This document shows, in pieces, positions 1 through 12,654 of a DNA stretch of 64,000 bases. The notes under the pieces were generated by a model. That model was given only the letters and a program-made list of their open reading frames with translations. It made no database searches and had not been told where the DNA came from. This stretch comes from Hypoxylon rubiginosum (Eukaryota; Ascomycota; Sordariomycetes; Xylariales; Hypoxylaceae): the NCBI GenBank assembly GCA_902806565.1, contig CADCXA010000055.1:1426001-1490000 (forward strand), read 5' to 3'. Both the position numbers and the translations under genes were made by a program. Each line of letters begins with the position of its first letter. The first letter of the stretch is position 1.

Positions 1-1078
1 AAAAGAATCTTCTAGGCCCTTTTCGACATAGCTTCGACAAACCCGGATAAGAAGAAAAGAAGCCGCTTGGGGTAATTGCATGACGGACCGTGCTCAGTTC
101 CGGATACGATGGCAGGTTGTGCCAGGGGGCAGCGGGGGTAGGGGGCACGCCATGTTACTGGGCACGGCTCTTTTTGAGCCGCGTTTCCTGGTATCGCATC
201 GTCGGATCTTTGATCTCTGCCTGGTTCTCATTGGCTTCGAGGTGCCTTTCCCCCAATGCTTTAGCTGGGTGTTCATGCTCGACAGTCAAGTCGGTACGAT
301 CGTGCCGACTTTACCTGTTCGCTATGTGTGCATGCACAGAGGAGCAGATGGGCGCTCTCTGCTGAATTCGTCTCGACCTTCTCTACTTTCAAGCTAAACC
401 TTGAAAGCCTCTTCATCCCATATCCGTTCTATGTTTTATTTTGCGGGTTCTTACTTAAGACCCTAGCTCTTTATCGAGACATGGGTACGGTGTTTCTCCT
501 TCTCGAACCAGGTCAGGCCTTGCTTAGTATCGCCACGACCCTGAGACCCTCGGCATCCGGGTCTGGACGAGATGAAGCTAGTCAAGACGACTGCTACCTA
601 GTCTTGGCAGGGCAGAGAATGCCAAGAGATGCCATATCAAGCCATGAGATGATGCCCCTCGAGCTCAGACACCGCTCCGAAGATCACGGAGGCGAACGCC
701 CTGATGCCATCGATCATGGCATTAGGCCTGGACATGTAGTCTGATCGCATCAGCGGGATCGTTGCTTCTACCTGTACCCCGGATTCCTCTTCCCACATTT
801 GTCTTCCAAGATCCCATTCTTCCCGCAGTTCTTTTCCCTTCTCGTTAGATGTCTGTTCTCCTCTAGCCTTCTTTTTCTCAACACTCATTTCATTTTCTAT
901 CTTTCGTTAGTCTGCTGGCCAGCACGTACTGTTGAGCAGTCTTTACGTTCTTTATCTACGATTTTATTAATTTTATTTTCCTTGTATTTATCTACCTAAT
1001 ACCGGGCCGGGTCCTCGCTGCCACGAACGACGAACAGGAAAAATCCAGCAGTGTCAAGGTAGTCAAGTTTAAGAAAAC
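1..1078. other. Intergenic / upstream region, no gene recognised
   Basis: No open frame here resembles a protein family, and no convincing splice-linked exons were found. The stretch from about 820 to 1000 is rich in T and C, as is common upstream of fungal transcription starts, so its right half may be promoter and 5' leader of the gene starting at 1079. The left edge may hold the end of a gene lying outside the window. Confidence 0.5.
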
Positions 1079-2573
1079 ATGAAGCAGGCACATATTATCA
1101 CGGCTCTAGCCGTCATGTTCGGGATAGCCTTGAACGGCGTATATGCCAGCCCGCTTCCCGAGCCCCAGCGCGGTGTAAACGTGCGCGCTTCCAACTCGAG
1201 CGATGTATCCGCCGGGGCCTCAAAAAGCCAACTGCAGTCACTATCAAACAACGGCGTGGCCGTAGGATCCGACGCAGAAGCGCAACAGCAAGCGAGCTCC
1301 AACTCCGGAGCCGCTGGCTCTGGAGCACTTGTACAGCTGCCCGGTGCGCAGGTCACTGCTGGCCAGCTGGTCGCCTTTCCAGGGGGAGAGGCGGCGAGCG
1401 CTGCCACGGGGGCCGCTGCTGAGGTCGCTAGCACCAGCAGCGCGGCGCTTGAATCTCTGGCAGTCGAGACTACTACCAGCCAAGCTATTGCGGTCAGTTC
1501 AAGTGCGGCAGCCGTAGTCGAGACTTCGAGCGCAGCGGCGTTACTCGAGACATCGGTAAGTCCTCCCCCCTATCTAGGTAACCCATACATTTCACTCCCC
1601 TAACCAATCTTAGGCTCTTGCTGTCGTTGCCACGTCTTCGAGTGCGGCAGCCATCCAGAGCTTCCAGCAGATCGCGCCTGTCGAAACGGCTGCCGCTGCC
1701 GCCTCCTCCGCAACGGCTATCAACGTCGGCGTCGTGGCGAACTCGAGCGCCGCAGTTACTGCCAGCGCTACTGCTTTGATCCAAGGCTTCCAGACCATCG
1801 GCGCCGGCGACGTAGCCGCCGCGTCCCCAGCTATCGCCAACGTTTCCGCTCCGGCTCTCGCAGAAGCGACTGCCGGCGCTGCTGCCGCCGTCGCGACCTC
1901 GGCGTTTGCAGGATTCTCTAACGGCACTGCTGTTACCGCGGCAGGTGGCGCTGCGGCCTCGGAAGGCCTGCAGGCCTTGCCCAGCGCCGCGGGGAATGCC
2001 GAGGCGACGGGTGCCCTGCAAGCGCTCCCCGGCGCCGGGGGAGAGGCCGCCTCCGCTTCGGGACCCCTGCAGGCGCTGCCGACCTCGGGCAGCACCAGCT
2101 CGAGCGGCGAGTCCTCTGCCGGTTCTGCCGCCGGGTCCAGTTCGGAATCTGCCGGGTCAGAGTCTGGATCCGCATCTGGATCCGCGTCGGGCTCCGAGAG
2201 CGGAAGCGGAAGCGGTGACACGCTGCAGTCCCTACCCGGCCTCTCCGGCGCGTCCGGCAGCGGCAGCGAGGGCGGCTCCGACTCGACCTCGACCGCGACC
2301 ACGGGCGTCCAGGCGCTCCCGGCCGAGACGGCCAGCGGGCTGGAGCAGCTCCCCGGCATGCAGATGACGACGGGCTCGCTGTCGCCGCTTTCGTCGTCGA
2401 CGGCGGGCGCGAGCGCGGCGGCCGCTACGGCTAGCAGCAGCAGCGGTGTGTCTGCCAACGGTACCTTACCCGCGTTCAACCTTAGCGCGGCGACGGCGGC
2501 GCGGTCCGCGGGCGTGCTGACGGCGGCGCTGGTTGCGGGGGCTACGGGGTTCTTCACCTTGCTGGTTCTGTGA
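1079..2573 (+). CDS. Secreted Ser/Ala-rich, probably GPI-anchored cell-surface protein with LQALP-type repeats
   Basis: Two exons, 1079-1555 and 1614-2573, joined in phase 0 across a 58-bp GTAAGT...TTAG intron, give 478 residues. The N-terminus (MKQAHIITALAVMFGIALNG, then VYASP) is a signal peptide with a likely cleavage after the Ala-Ser. The body is almost entirely Ser, Ala, Gly, Thr and Glu, with no catalytic domain visible. A short hydrophobic motif of the form [LIV]-Q-[AS]-[LF]-P recurs about ten times (LQSLS, VQLPG, IQSFQ, IQGFQ, three LQALP, LQSLPG, VQALPA, LEQLPG) between Ser/Gly spacers, including an acidic SGSES-like block near residues 345-380. The last 25 residues are hydrophobic with a small-residue site before them, as in GPI-anchor signals. 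It probably sits in the wall or plasma membrane. I do not recognise the family; the function is unknown. The exon model is well supported, the GPI call moderately. Confidence 0.85.
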
Positions 2574-4549
2574 TGTGGGGGTTGATTGGTGAAAGCGGTG
2601 ATAGGTGATTAAGGGGCGGGTGGGGGAGGGGGGTTTATGCGAGGTTGAAGGGGAGAGAAGTAAGATGATGTAGGAACTTACTTGCCTCCTTAGGTAGGAA
2701 GTTACCACTTGGGAAGTAGAACAGTCGTACATAACAGATTTTTTATTTCATGAATAGTCCCAATATCAAGAAAAGGGAGAAAGAAGGGCGGTTGAGTTCC
2801 GCGAGGTACTCCGAACGTGAGATACTGATCAAACAAATTTGCGAATTCCAAGGCAGCGTGTTAACGGCTCAAGATTCCTAAATTAAGACAGTGTGTTGAT
2901 ATCACGTACCTCTAGAGCGACTCAAGTAGTTACCTCAGTCACGCTGTACAGTCTTCGGCTGCCCATCCTCTTGACAGAACCTGACGAATGAGATAATACA
3001 TCATCATTCATCATCTTTTTCACCATAATCCTCCTCTTCCTCCTCTTCCTCTTCTTCTTCTCCCTCTTCCTCTTCCTCCTCGTCCTCTTCCTCTTCCTCT
3101 TCATTATTTTCTTGCCTATGCGAAAACTGCTTACTTGGAAACCCGACCTGCGCTCGGAGATTCTAGGTCCTTTTCCGCATGTTGACCCCTGATGATGTCG
3201 GACCCGGGAATACCTACTGATACCGCTCCCATAGATGTGATATTACCAGCGATAGTGAGAGATCCCACTGAGCAACAAACTTGTTTAGCGACTGAGGCTA
3301 TTTTTCAATAGGGTACTTTAGGTACCTACCTCTAGGTAGATTGCCGGCTGCATCTTCGTCTATCTTGTAAGTTGTGACTACTACTCCCGGGTTCTTCGTC
3401 CATGGATGAAACACCTGGCCAGTATGAGTTTCTTGGAATGGCTGCGCATCTTCGGCCAAAGTAGTCGCACAGCCTTTTGGTGGATATGCTATTACCTATA
3501 GCAGAGCTTAACTCGATCTGCTATATCATTAACGTCACCCTCAAGCACACTTCATGCGCCCCACGAGCATACTACTGGGACAAGACAATCCCAGACAATC
3601 ACTGTTCAGGCGCGACCTGACCTTGGCCATCGTCAATCTTCCTTTTGATTTTGCTGTCTTTATTCTTCCACAAGGGGGATAGCATGAGATAGGTCCCTTG
3701 GTTCCTATGCCCCCTTCTCCTTGCCTCTTGTATATACGGAGCTTGGTAGCCCCTGAGGTTCATAGCTCTTCGCGCAACAACATAGTTGTTTCCCTTATCG
3801 CATGGTTGGCCTCGTGACAAGATCACCGTTTCAATATGGTGCCTACCTCCTTACTTTCCGATCAGTCACTAACACCCGCCATGCTGCGGAGGTTGTGTTT
3901 GTGCAGCATTCCGAATAGTCTTTGGGGTCGTTTACGTGTCGAGCGACGAATATATATACGAACTGTCTCAACAGTCATCACTGAGGCGACTGCTGGCTTC
4001 TTGATGCTTTGTGCGTCTGCGGCTCCGAAGTCTCTCGTGTTCTTAGTACAGCAAGCCGGAGAATCGATGGATCGCGCAGTGGCCAAGGGTCGGCGGCGGC
4101 GACAGGAACAGAGTCGGGGACTACATCGCAGTTGGGTGTCTTCGGATCCCTCTTCTCTCAAAATAAGTTTAGGCTAAGCCTGTAGAGCCAGTACAATGAG
4201 ATTAACGAGCAAGGCTCTCTGCCTCTGAGAGGATCTAACTCAACCGAGAGTAAAGCCGCTAGCGCCTTCACAGCATTACAAGGCGCTCTAAGACAGGTAG
4301 GCTGTTTAAAAACTTGGAGGTGGCTGGGTGGCTACAAATAAAGCACAGCCTAATTATTTGCCTGTCTGCACGGTGAATTGTAAGGCTGCTGATAGGTCTG
4401 GAGTTTAGCACCGCCTCCGCCACGTAACAAGGCATATTCTCCTATCTCGCTTCTCCGGGCGATCTTTCTCTCTTCGATTTTATCTCTTTGCGTTATGCAA
4501 TTAAACCAGAGTTCTTACAGCTGCTTTGAACTGGCTTGAATGCGTCGCA
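2574..4549. other. Intergenic region between the surface protein and the NLR gene
   Basis: No gene recognised. It holds the 3' flank of the surface-protein gene, a purine/pyrimidine microsatellite (about 3028-3104), a cluster of TAGGTA/TACCTA elements near 3318-3342, and about 1 kb of unremarkable sequence. Open frames around 3600-4170 on both strands show no family resemblance and no splice logic. Confidence 0.5.
3028..3104. repeat. Imperfect TCC/TTC trinucleotide microsatellite
   Basis: About 77 bp of almost pure pyrimidine on the plus strand, built from interspersed TCC, TTC and CTC units (CCTCTTCCTC and similar). Read on the minus strand it would encode a Lys/Arg run, which is a composition artefact and not a gene. 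It lies about 450 bp downstream of the surface-protein gene. Confidence 0.85.
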
Positions 4550-7500
4550 ATGGCGACGACCCCTTCGTCATGGCTAGACGATGCTTTCAAGTCTGCAAAA
4601 GAAGACTTTAAAAGAAGCTTGAAAAATCCAGCACTGTATGATTTCTCGAAGATTGTCCAGATAGATGATGTGTACGATGAAGCTAGGAAGATACAGAGCG
4701 AACAGGCAAAGACAAAAACACTTCGTGGACTGAAACGGCTTGAGCCACTCATTAATGGCCTCAAAGAGTACTCTGCCGTCGTGGAGGTATTCATCCAAGT
4801 CAAGCCTGATGTGATGAGTCTTATCTGGGTATGGTTCATCCTCCTATCCTCGCGCAATGGGATGAGTAGCTGGCTGACAATAGTTGCTTGGTGTATGAAG
4901 GGCCCTCTCAAATTGATACTCCAGGTGAGATTGCATCGAAAATTTTGGAAAATTAATTATATGAAGCCTAACCAATTTTCGCAATTAGACATCAAGTTCT
5001 GTCCTTTTCGCCTTCGAGAAGGTAGTTCAGGTTATACGAGACATTGGCATGGTACTCCCGAACTTCAAAGTCTATGCTGAGTTATTCCAATCGAACCATG
5101 ACATTCGTCGGGCTTTATGTCTATTTTACGCGGACATTTTAGACTTATATGCCGCCTTGTTGAATTTCCTTATGAACAGAAGTAAGTAGCAGTATAGACC
5201 GAAGCAATACTTGATGTTAACTTCTTGCTTACCTCCTATCTTCTAATCTAGGGCTGAATGTGCTCCTGGAGTCTGTGTGGCCCAACATTCGCTCGAGTAT
5301 TGGAAAGATCCAGGAGAACATGGAGCAACACAAAGCGATGATGACCATGGGTGTGACGCTTGAAGATATCTTGCGGGCTGACCAGGCGCGAAAACTTGCT
5401 CTTGAGGAAAATGGGCACCAACAAGCTTTCAGAGATCGCCAGACTTTCAGTACCATCCGCAAAGAGCTTAACCCGCAAGAGTATGATACGAAGCTAGCTG
5501 AAATTGCCCGTCAGAGTTCTGTAGAGCCCGGGGAATGGTTGAAGATTGAGCCGGACTTTTTGAGATGGCTCGACGCCGCAGATAGAACCCTGAGGTGTAT
5601 GTGGCTATATGGCATTCCAGGCTCTGGTGAGTAAAATTCGCCAGTTCTGTAATTTTGTGTTAACCAACAATACAGGCAAAACTTTCCTTGTTGGGAATCT
5701 CATAAAAAGAATGCAGAATTCCGGGCAACGAGTACTATTCGTATTTCTATCCCACGATAACCAGACTGCCGGCGACTCTATCAATGTTTTGCATACAATC
5801 CTCTTTCAACTCCTTGAGGACGACTCAACCTGCCGGTCAATTCTCTACGAAGCTTCTCACTCCAACTACAGAAAACTCAAAAGTGATTCTGGGTTTGTCA
5901 TGGACCTGCTGTGCGAGATCCTCAAGGCTGTAGGGCCCAGCTTCATCATCCTGGACGGTCTGGACGAATTGGATGAGATATCTTGGAAGCGATTGCTATC
6001 TGATGTGCTCCAACTACACGAAAGTTGCCCAGAGACAAAACTGCTCATTAGTAGCAGAGAAGAACGCGATATCTCACTCCGGTTAAGAGAAAAGGCGGTT
6101 CCTCTCCGGGTGGATCATAAAAATTTCGAAGACATCAATTCATTCGTCCAACTAAAGTGCCAGAATCTTCTTGAGGAAATGGAGGCCCAAGGAGCGGATA
6201 ATCAGATGTGCCTCAAGGTCAAGGAGGCGCTGAGCACCATTGCGGAGAATGCAGAAGGGAGGTTTATCCCTAACACGTAACGATATGCCATACTAACAAA
6301 CAGCAGGGATGTTTATTTACGCCAAACTGGTACTGCATATGGTGGCAGAAAAAAGGACCGTCCCAGATATCGAGGCAGAAGTGGAAAATCTCCCGAGAGG
6401 GTTAGACCAGGTGTAAGTGTTGATGGCATCAGGAAACCATGGATCATATTAGTTACTAACTACCACACACAGCTACGGCCGACTTCTTGCCAGGATCAAG
6501 AGTAAACCCACAGCTCGTATAATATTGCAGTGGATTGCATGCGCTCGGCGACCTTTGACAGAAGAGGAAATGCTCCAAATATTGGCTGTCAAACCCGGAC
6601 AGCTCGATTTCACAGAGGTCGGTTTCACGAAGGTGCGCAAGGAGTTTCGTGACATTCGCAAGGAGTGCGGCCCAATCATCGAGATTAGCAATGACACTAT
6701 TCGATTCGTTCATTTCTCAGCTAAAGAGTACGAACACTTCCATAAATATACTGTGGATAAACCGTTGACCTGGTCTAGATACCTTCTTCATGAGCAGAGC
6801 AACAAATTCCTAGACCTAACTGAGGCACACCTAGATGCCGCTCTCATCTGCACAGCGTACCTATCTTTCTTCTCTTTCAATACGCTGTTCTCTTCCTCAT
6901 CAGACGAGATACTCGACATACGAAAGCAGATTGTAGATGGCGACTATGTCATGTTCGAGTACGCATCGACGGAATTTCTAGAACATCTTCTATCTTCTTT
7001 TGGATCTCGGGGTTCGGACGTGGACAGTCGACTCCTTGCGACGACGATTCGCTTCCAAGAGACTCGAGCACATGATTATATCGATATTTCTCTCATTCCG
7101 AAACATTTCACATACATGTTTGAGAGTTTCGCTAATAATCCTGAACTCCATGCAGTTCTCTCTGCTGTCATGCATTTTCAGAGGAAGGCTCGCCTTGGAC
7201 TACTTGATAACCACGGTAAGAAAAGCTCTAACGAATATCGCCCATACTGAAGCAGCTAATGATGCGTGTATGTAAGAGGTCACGGATTCTTCAACCAACG
7301 ACCCTCTTAGGCTCTTCTTAGCTCGGCGCAGATTTCGGCAGAGCCTGGAGTCTATCGTATGCGTTAAACCAAATCAAGAAACGTTGAAGCGCCTGTATGG
7401 AACGAAGTTATATCATTGCGATCAATACTTCTGCCACGCATACCGGAATGGATTTGAATCACCGCGAGCTAGAGACCAGCACCTAGGAATCCACAATCGA

Positions 7501-8559
7501 TCATACAAATGCCCCGTAGCAAATTGTCTGTTTGCAGAGATAGGGCTCCGCAACACATCCGAGCTTCAAACTCACAGAGAGACCGCCCATCCTTCACGGA
7601 CATTCGAAAAGGACCCCATCCCCAGCACTTCACCAAGGCAGCCATTAGCCAATGCATATGAGGTTGTTCGCGATGCTGTGATGCTTGATGAAGTAGAAAA
7701 TATCAAATGGCTGTTGTCACTGTCTGAGAATAAGACTTTCAAGCCCTGGGACGCTAAGGAGATTTTTGGTCTCGCTGGCTGGAAAGCATCCCCAGATACT
7801 CTTTCTTACCTTATATCCGAGTTGAAGTACGAGAAGTTTAGTAGATTCGAGCCTCTGGAATATACGCTAGCAACGGCACTAGAGACAGAAAACCTACCGA
7901 ACATCAAACTTTTACTCTCTCACGGAGCAAAAATGTCGACAGTTATACAGATCGAACCCAGAGTTTTAACACGATTTCCTAAAAAGAGGAGCTCTAGTTG
8001 CGTCAGAGATCACGTCAGATATAGTGGCTACATTCGAGCATTAGGCCTTTGGAGTCCCGATTTGATGGCGTATTTGACAAACGAATGCAAGGTTGACCTC
8101 CCTGTGCAAATTAAAAACCCAGAAGGCATCTTTGAGGATCCTGCAATTTATGGCACCAATCATGACGATGCAAGGAAGCGGTTTAGTGGAATAAAGCAAT
8201 ACATCCTCTGGCCTGAAGCATATAAGAAGGGAGCATGGGCCGCTGCAACGAATGGGCACACCCTTGCGGTCAGGATCTGTCTAGAAAATGGAGGCGACCC
8301 GAATGCAGCTTCCAAACCAGATAGGAAAAAGGAGTCATCAGCACCAATTAAGGGGGCACTTTATCAAGCTGTAAAATCTGGAACTCGGAGAGGCGCTGAA
8401 GTAGTGAAAGTACTCTTGCAGTACGGCGCGAACCCTAACATCCACTGTGGTAGGATGGAGAAATTGTTAGGGATGAAGAACATCGAGAAACGTTTCGGGT
8501 TTCCTTGGAAAGAGATTGTTCAGAGAATTCAAGCAGGGGAGGACCTGGCTATCACCTAG
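4550..8559 (+). CDS. NLR-like STAND protein: DUF7708-like N-terminus, NACHT, C2H2-like fingers, ankyrin-like C-terminus
   Basis: Exons read as 4550-4828, 4901-4924, 4989-5181, 5252-5626, 5676-about 6261, about 6307-6412, 6473-6727, 6779-7215 and 7322-8559, about 1163 residues. I chose the ATG at 4550 because the fold-like sequence starts there. The N-terminus (…SLIW/GPLKLILQ/TSSSVLF…) resembles the DUF7708 domain of fungal NLRs, and its 8-codon exon is well defined. NACHT follows: Walker A GIPGSGKTF, split by an intron, and Walker B FIILDGLDELDE. A winged-helix-like segment ends in VRFVHFSAKEY-type sequence. Two fingers of C-X4-C...H form follow (CDQYFC..., CPVANC...), then degenerate ankyrin repeats such as VVKVLLQYGANPN. 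Such proteins are nucleotide-dependent switches in fungal non-self recognition and cell death. The junction near 6261/6307 is one base out of frame with canonical splice sites, so the copy may be disrupted. The helicase gene 3' of it is convergent. Confidence 0.85.
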
Positions 8560-8955
8560 GTTGGAAGACAGTACCTACCTTGTAGACAAGAGTTTCTAGG
8601 CACCCGCGAGATGGATGAGGATATTGTTATTTCAAATCACCCTACAAATACCTTATATAAGTCTGAGATATGAGTTAAGACTTTTAACCTAGGTAGGTAT
8701 TAATAAGTTGTATCCCCCCCCCTCCTTTCCCCCCCTTTTTCTTTGACTGCCGTACGTGCTGGCAGTTAACCTACACGGGTTATCTAATCCATGAAACGTG
8801 AGGCACCCCACTGAACAATGAGATGTTATATGGCTAGGTACCTTATATTCTGTGACATAATCTCTTTCAGACACTTCAATTTCTAGACACAATGCTCCAG
8901 GTCAAACACTAAGCTTCTAATACATTCTAATTCCCGTATTAACTGTGTTGGGTAT
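8560..8955. other. Convergent spacer between the NLR and helicase genes
   Basis: The shared 3' region of two converging genes. It contains a TACCTAGGTA-type element (about 8688-8700) and a C-run near 8714-8740 (eight or nine Cs, then a second C-run). No gene is seen. Confidence 0.5.
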
Positions 8956-11900
8956 TCATTTACCTATCTTCCATGTTACGTTTGTTTGGCGCAAAGTGTC
9001 CGCATGAAATCCTGTATAGATCGAGGTCAACCTCTCTGCTACGTGGTATTTATAAGAGAAGCAATTACTGACTTTTGATATAGCCTTAACCTCACTTTGA
9101 AATACCCCAGAATCATCAAGAGACGATGCGATAAGGTTCATCTTCCACACTTGTCTCTGCCGGATATACTATAGCCTTCGTTAGCAAACGGCCGTGGTAT
9201 TATTTCGAGAACCAACCTGTTCAATTGAGTCTTGGCCAGACACAATATAGCGCGTGGCCACAACCTCGCTCTCTTGGCCCAATCGATAAACACGATCCAT
9301 GGCTTGTTGTTCTAGTAAAGGGTTCCATCCAGGCTCCATTAAATGTACGTGACTAGCCATAGTTAGGTCGAGCCTATTGCTTGTTAGCTGTGTCACCTTT
9401 CCCCCATGTTGAATCACCATGACTTACCCAACTGCAGCACTTCCGAGTGATGCAAGCAATACCGTGCAGTCCGGGCTGGAACGAAAGTTTCCAAGTGCGC
9501 TGCGTCTCTGTGCTAGGTTCTTACTGCCATCAAGCCTCTCATATATGAAGCCATTCACCGATAGTGCTTTGCCGATAAAGTCTAACATGCCCGTCCATGT
9601 TGAAAATACGACGCTATGGGCGGTTAATACTGTACAGGTAAGGGCGTTATTAGATGTGACATACCTCTTCGTTGGGGGTTTACCGGATATAACTGTAGCT
9701 TGATGGACCACCCGTAAGTTCTTGAGCAACGCCTTGACTTTGGACGAAGGGCGATATTGCATCGATCTAGGTTCAGGAGTTGTTGTTGAATCCACTCCTG
9801 TTTCCCCAGCTCTTTCAAGAGTGTTACTAGGATTACACAGCGGACAGATGGAGTCGGAACTATTATTTGGAAGGTCTCGATTCTCAAGACATGCTTGACA
9901 AACTTGATGAAAGCACGAGAAAACACAATATGATGACTCGTCTTCGCCGTCCAGAGATATGTCGCATGCCTCACATCTCTGTAACTGGGGAAGGGTGGCA
10001 TCACCAAACACTGAAACCTGATGCAGCCAAGCTTGCAGATTTTGTGGAAGAAGATCCTTGCCGTGGTTGCAAATTTGACGAAGCCGAAGAATGAGCTGGA
10101 ATGTATTCATGACTGACCCGCCGGAGTCGATAGATCGCATGAAGTATCGCTTGACTAAGTCGTAAAGAGTGTTCTCTTCATCGTCCAGATGAACTTCGTG
10201 GATTCTTTCCCATCGAGGTGGCAGGCTGAGGTCAGCATCAAGAGCCTTTTTTGTTCGACGGAGAGCAATCGCTTTGATCAATAACCTAAGTCTTTCCCAT
10301 GCATCCGAGCGTCCCCCATTAATAGGGGCGATAAATATACTGTCAAACACACCGAGGTCATCGAATGGGTCGACTCTTAAAAACTCGACAAGTGAACCAA
10401 GGTCTTCTAAGCGGTTATGAATTGGCGTCCCGGTTAAACACCAGCGGTGTCTAGCCTCGAGTATTTTGACTGCGTGAGATGTCTTTGAAGCACGATTTCT
10501 CACGATATGTGCTAGATATTTATTTAGCTTTTAGTCCCGTATAAAGGTAATCGTTACATACCCTCGTCGAGGACGACCCGATGCCAGTTAATACCGTGAA
10601 GAAGGCTACTTCGCCTGGATTCCCTCAACCCCATTCTCTCAACTTGGTCATGTGGCAACCCAGCTCTCAGAGTCTCATATGATGTAAGAACTATATCAGC
10701 GTTATGTAAGGCGCTGACATTGTTATCCCTTGCTGATCCGTGGTAGATCCTATAGGTTAGAGACCCTGTCTTGAAATGTCTTCAACGTTAAGTTAGATAA
10801 CAACTCTAAACCAGGGCGCTCAGCACTCACTTTTCTATTTGGTCTTGCCAGCCAGTAATAGCTACGATGTATTAGTAAATGCACCTAGATAATTCCGCAG
10901 AGGGCAGCAGGAAGGGGCAGTACTCGTCATAGGGCATACTATCAAAGTGCCACCAGAATGTTCGTTCCTGTTACCCAAAGATGTCGTGATTAGAGCCAGG
11001 GTTGTGAGGGTCTTGCCAAGTCCCATATCCTTAGTTATCCACGTTAGTAAGGCCAACACGCCAGTTAAGGCAGATGGAATAGGAGAGAGTGATCCTCACA
11101 TCCGCAAGGAGGCCACCAAGGCAAAACCTTGGTGTTCGAGCAATGAAACGTTGAGTCACCGTGTTATAAAACCTATGGAAAGTAAGAAGCGAAACCATTC
11201 GGTGTCCTTTGGACTCTTACCTAGCGTATGACGGATCCGTTTCGGAACTTTCGACCCATACAGAGGGAAACTCTGCATCCCGAGTGCAGCCTGCTTCTTT
11301 CTCTATCATCATCGAGAGAGCCTTTTTTTGATGGCTAGGATTTTCTTAACCTCCATTGCTATTTCCCAAAAATCGAAAACTTACTTTTTCAGTTCGGTGA
11401 CAAGAATATCGGAGATCTCGACTCTTCTAAAAGTACTAGGCCCAGTTGCAGAATCTAGAAGTTCAGTGACCTTGCTTTTCTCATTTTCGCCCAAGCATGT
11501 AGCGTGAGCTGATGATATCCCATTATCCATCCAAGGGGTTTCGGTTTCTTTATCGGGATGAAGAAGGCACTGCGGGTTATGGTACCGTCGCGTCGCGTCA
11601 TACCAGTCCGGTTGTTGGAGGAAGCAATCCTGCTCCAAGAGCATGTCTCCAACAGAGTCACTTTCTCTAAGAAGGCCGTATATAAGGACCTCAATTCTTT
11701 TGGGGGCCTTGATCGACGCAGAGAGCTCTACGTTGTAGTTTTTTATTAGATTGACGACAATTCTGGCTGCGTTCTGATCGAGCAAGCCACCGTACTTATT
11801 GGAGATTGCATCTTTTATGATCACTAAGGTCCCATTTACTTCGAGGGACACGTTCTTAGCAACTTTCCCGTTGAAGAACTTATGTTGAAGTCGGAAGTTT

Positions 11901-12654
11901 TCGAAGGTGATCTACCCAAATCCTGTCAATAAACAGTTTATTCACGCCGAATAATCCACTCACCACACCAAAACAAGAATCATACAAATCCTCGTTGAGA
12001 CATATATAATCTCGGGATTCTGAAGTTGGCGCCTCAGAAGATGGAGCGCCTGGAACTCCTTCATTGCATTGCGTCGGACCAATGTAGTCACCGTCACCGT
12101 CACCGTCACCGTCATCTACACTATCGTTCATAACGACATCAAAATTGTCCGATCTTGAAATAGTGCTGTCTTCTGTAGAGGCGAAGTAATTATGCTGAAT
12201 TAAATCTGAGGGTTGCGACGTCGCAAAATCAAGAACCGGCCACGTGGTGGTTATATTGTCTGTAACGTTGGAAAGCTGTCATACTTCGTTACTATATAGG
12301 TAGCTCACATTGCTGTCCTGACACTCCAGCCGCATCCGGGAGCTGCTTCAGGTGTATACTTGGGGGCGTATCGGAGCCTGGAGTAATTGGTTCCACGGAT
12401 GCAGTTCCTTCAAATCCCGGGGAGTGGAGTGAAGGCGAAAGAATAGGTTCATCGATGCAAGAAGCTTCTGAGACGACCGGATCTTGGAGACTGCTAGACC
12501 TAGAGAAACGGGTTCTTTTTGAGGGACCTGTGCATGTCGCGGTTGAGTCTTCGTTAATCTCCAGCCATGGATCTGTAGAGTCCCAAGAGCGCTTGACACC
12601 CAAGGCTGGGGATGTCAGGTTAAGAGTTTGCTGAGGGCTTTGCTTTTCATTCAT
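8956..12654 (-). CDS. SNF2-family DNA-dependent ATPase with RING finger (RAD5/HLTF/RAD16-like)
   Basis: My eleven-exon minus-strand model is 12654-12309, 12259-11964, 11911-11385, 11334-11221, 11172-11100, 11029-10924, 10861-10831, 10749-10562, 10511-9428, 9373-9217 and 9156-8956. It sums to 3123 nt (1040 residues) with every junction in frame, which supports it. SNF2 motifs run in order: a Q-motif-like QKKALSMMIEKEAG, motif I DMGLGKT, motif II DEAH (built across an intron), motif III LTGTPIHNR, then a RING (CEAC...CFHQVCQAC...CPLC) between the helicase lobes, VVFSTWTGMLD and motif VI QAMDRVYRLGQ. A RING set between the lobes is the layout of RAD5, RAD16, ULS1 and HLTF, ubiquitin-linked chromatin remodelling and damage-tolerance enzymes. 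No HIRAN domain was clearly seen. The N-terminal third holds low-complexity GDGDGD. The last exon is the least certain. All catalytic motifs look intact. It likely acts in the nucleus. Confidence 0.9.

Noticed and set aside
1906..2367. Arg/Pro-rich frame overlapping exon 2 of the surface protein
   Set aside because: A frame-shifted shadow of GC-rich Ser/Ala codons.
2922..3104. Lys/Arg-rich minus-strand frame
   Set aside because: It is the translation of a pyrimidine microsatellite.
9630..9664. Possible 35-bp intron inside the helicase exon 10511-9428
   Set aside because: Although flanked by GTATGT and CAG, it is too short for a usual intron and the frame is intact without it, so I left it in the exon.
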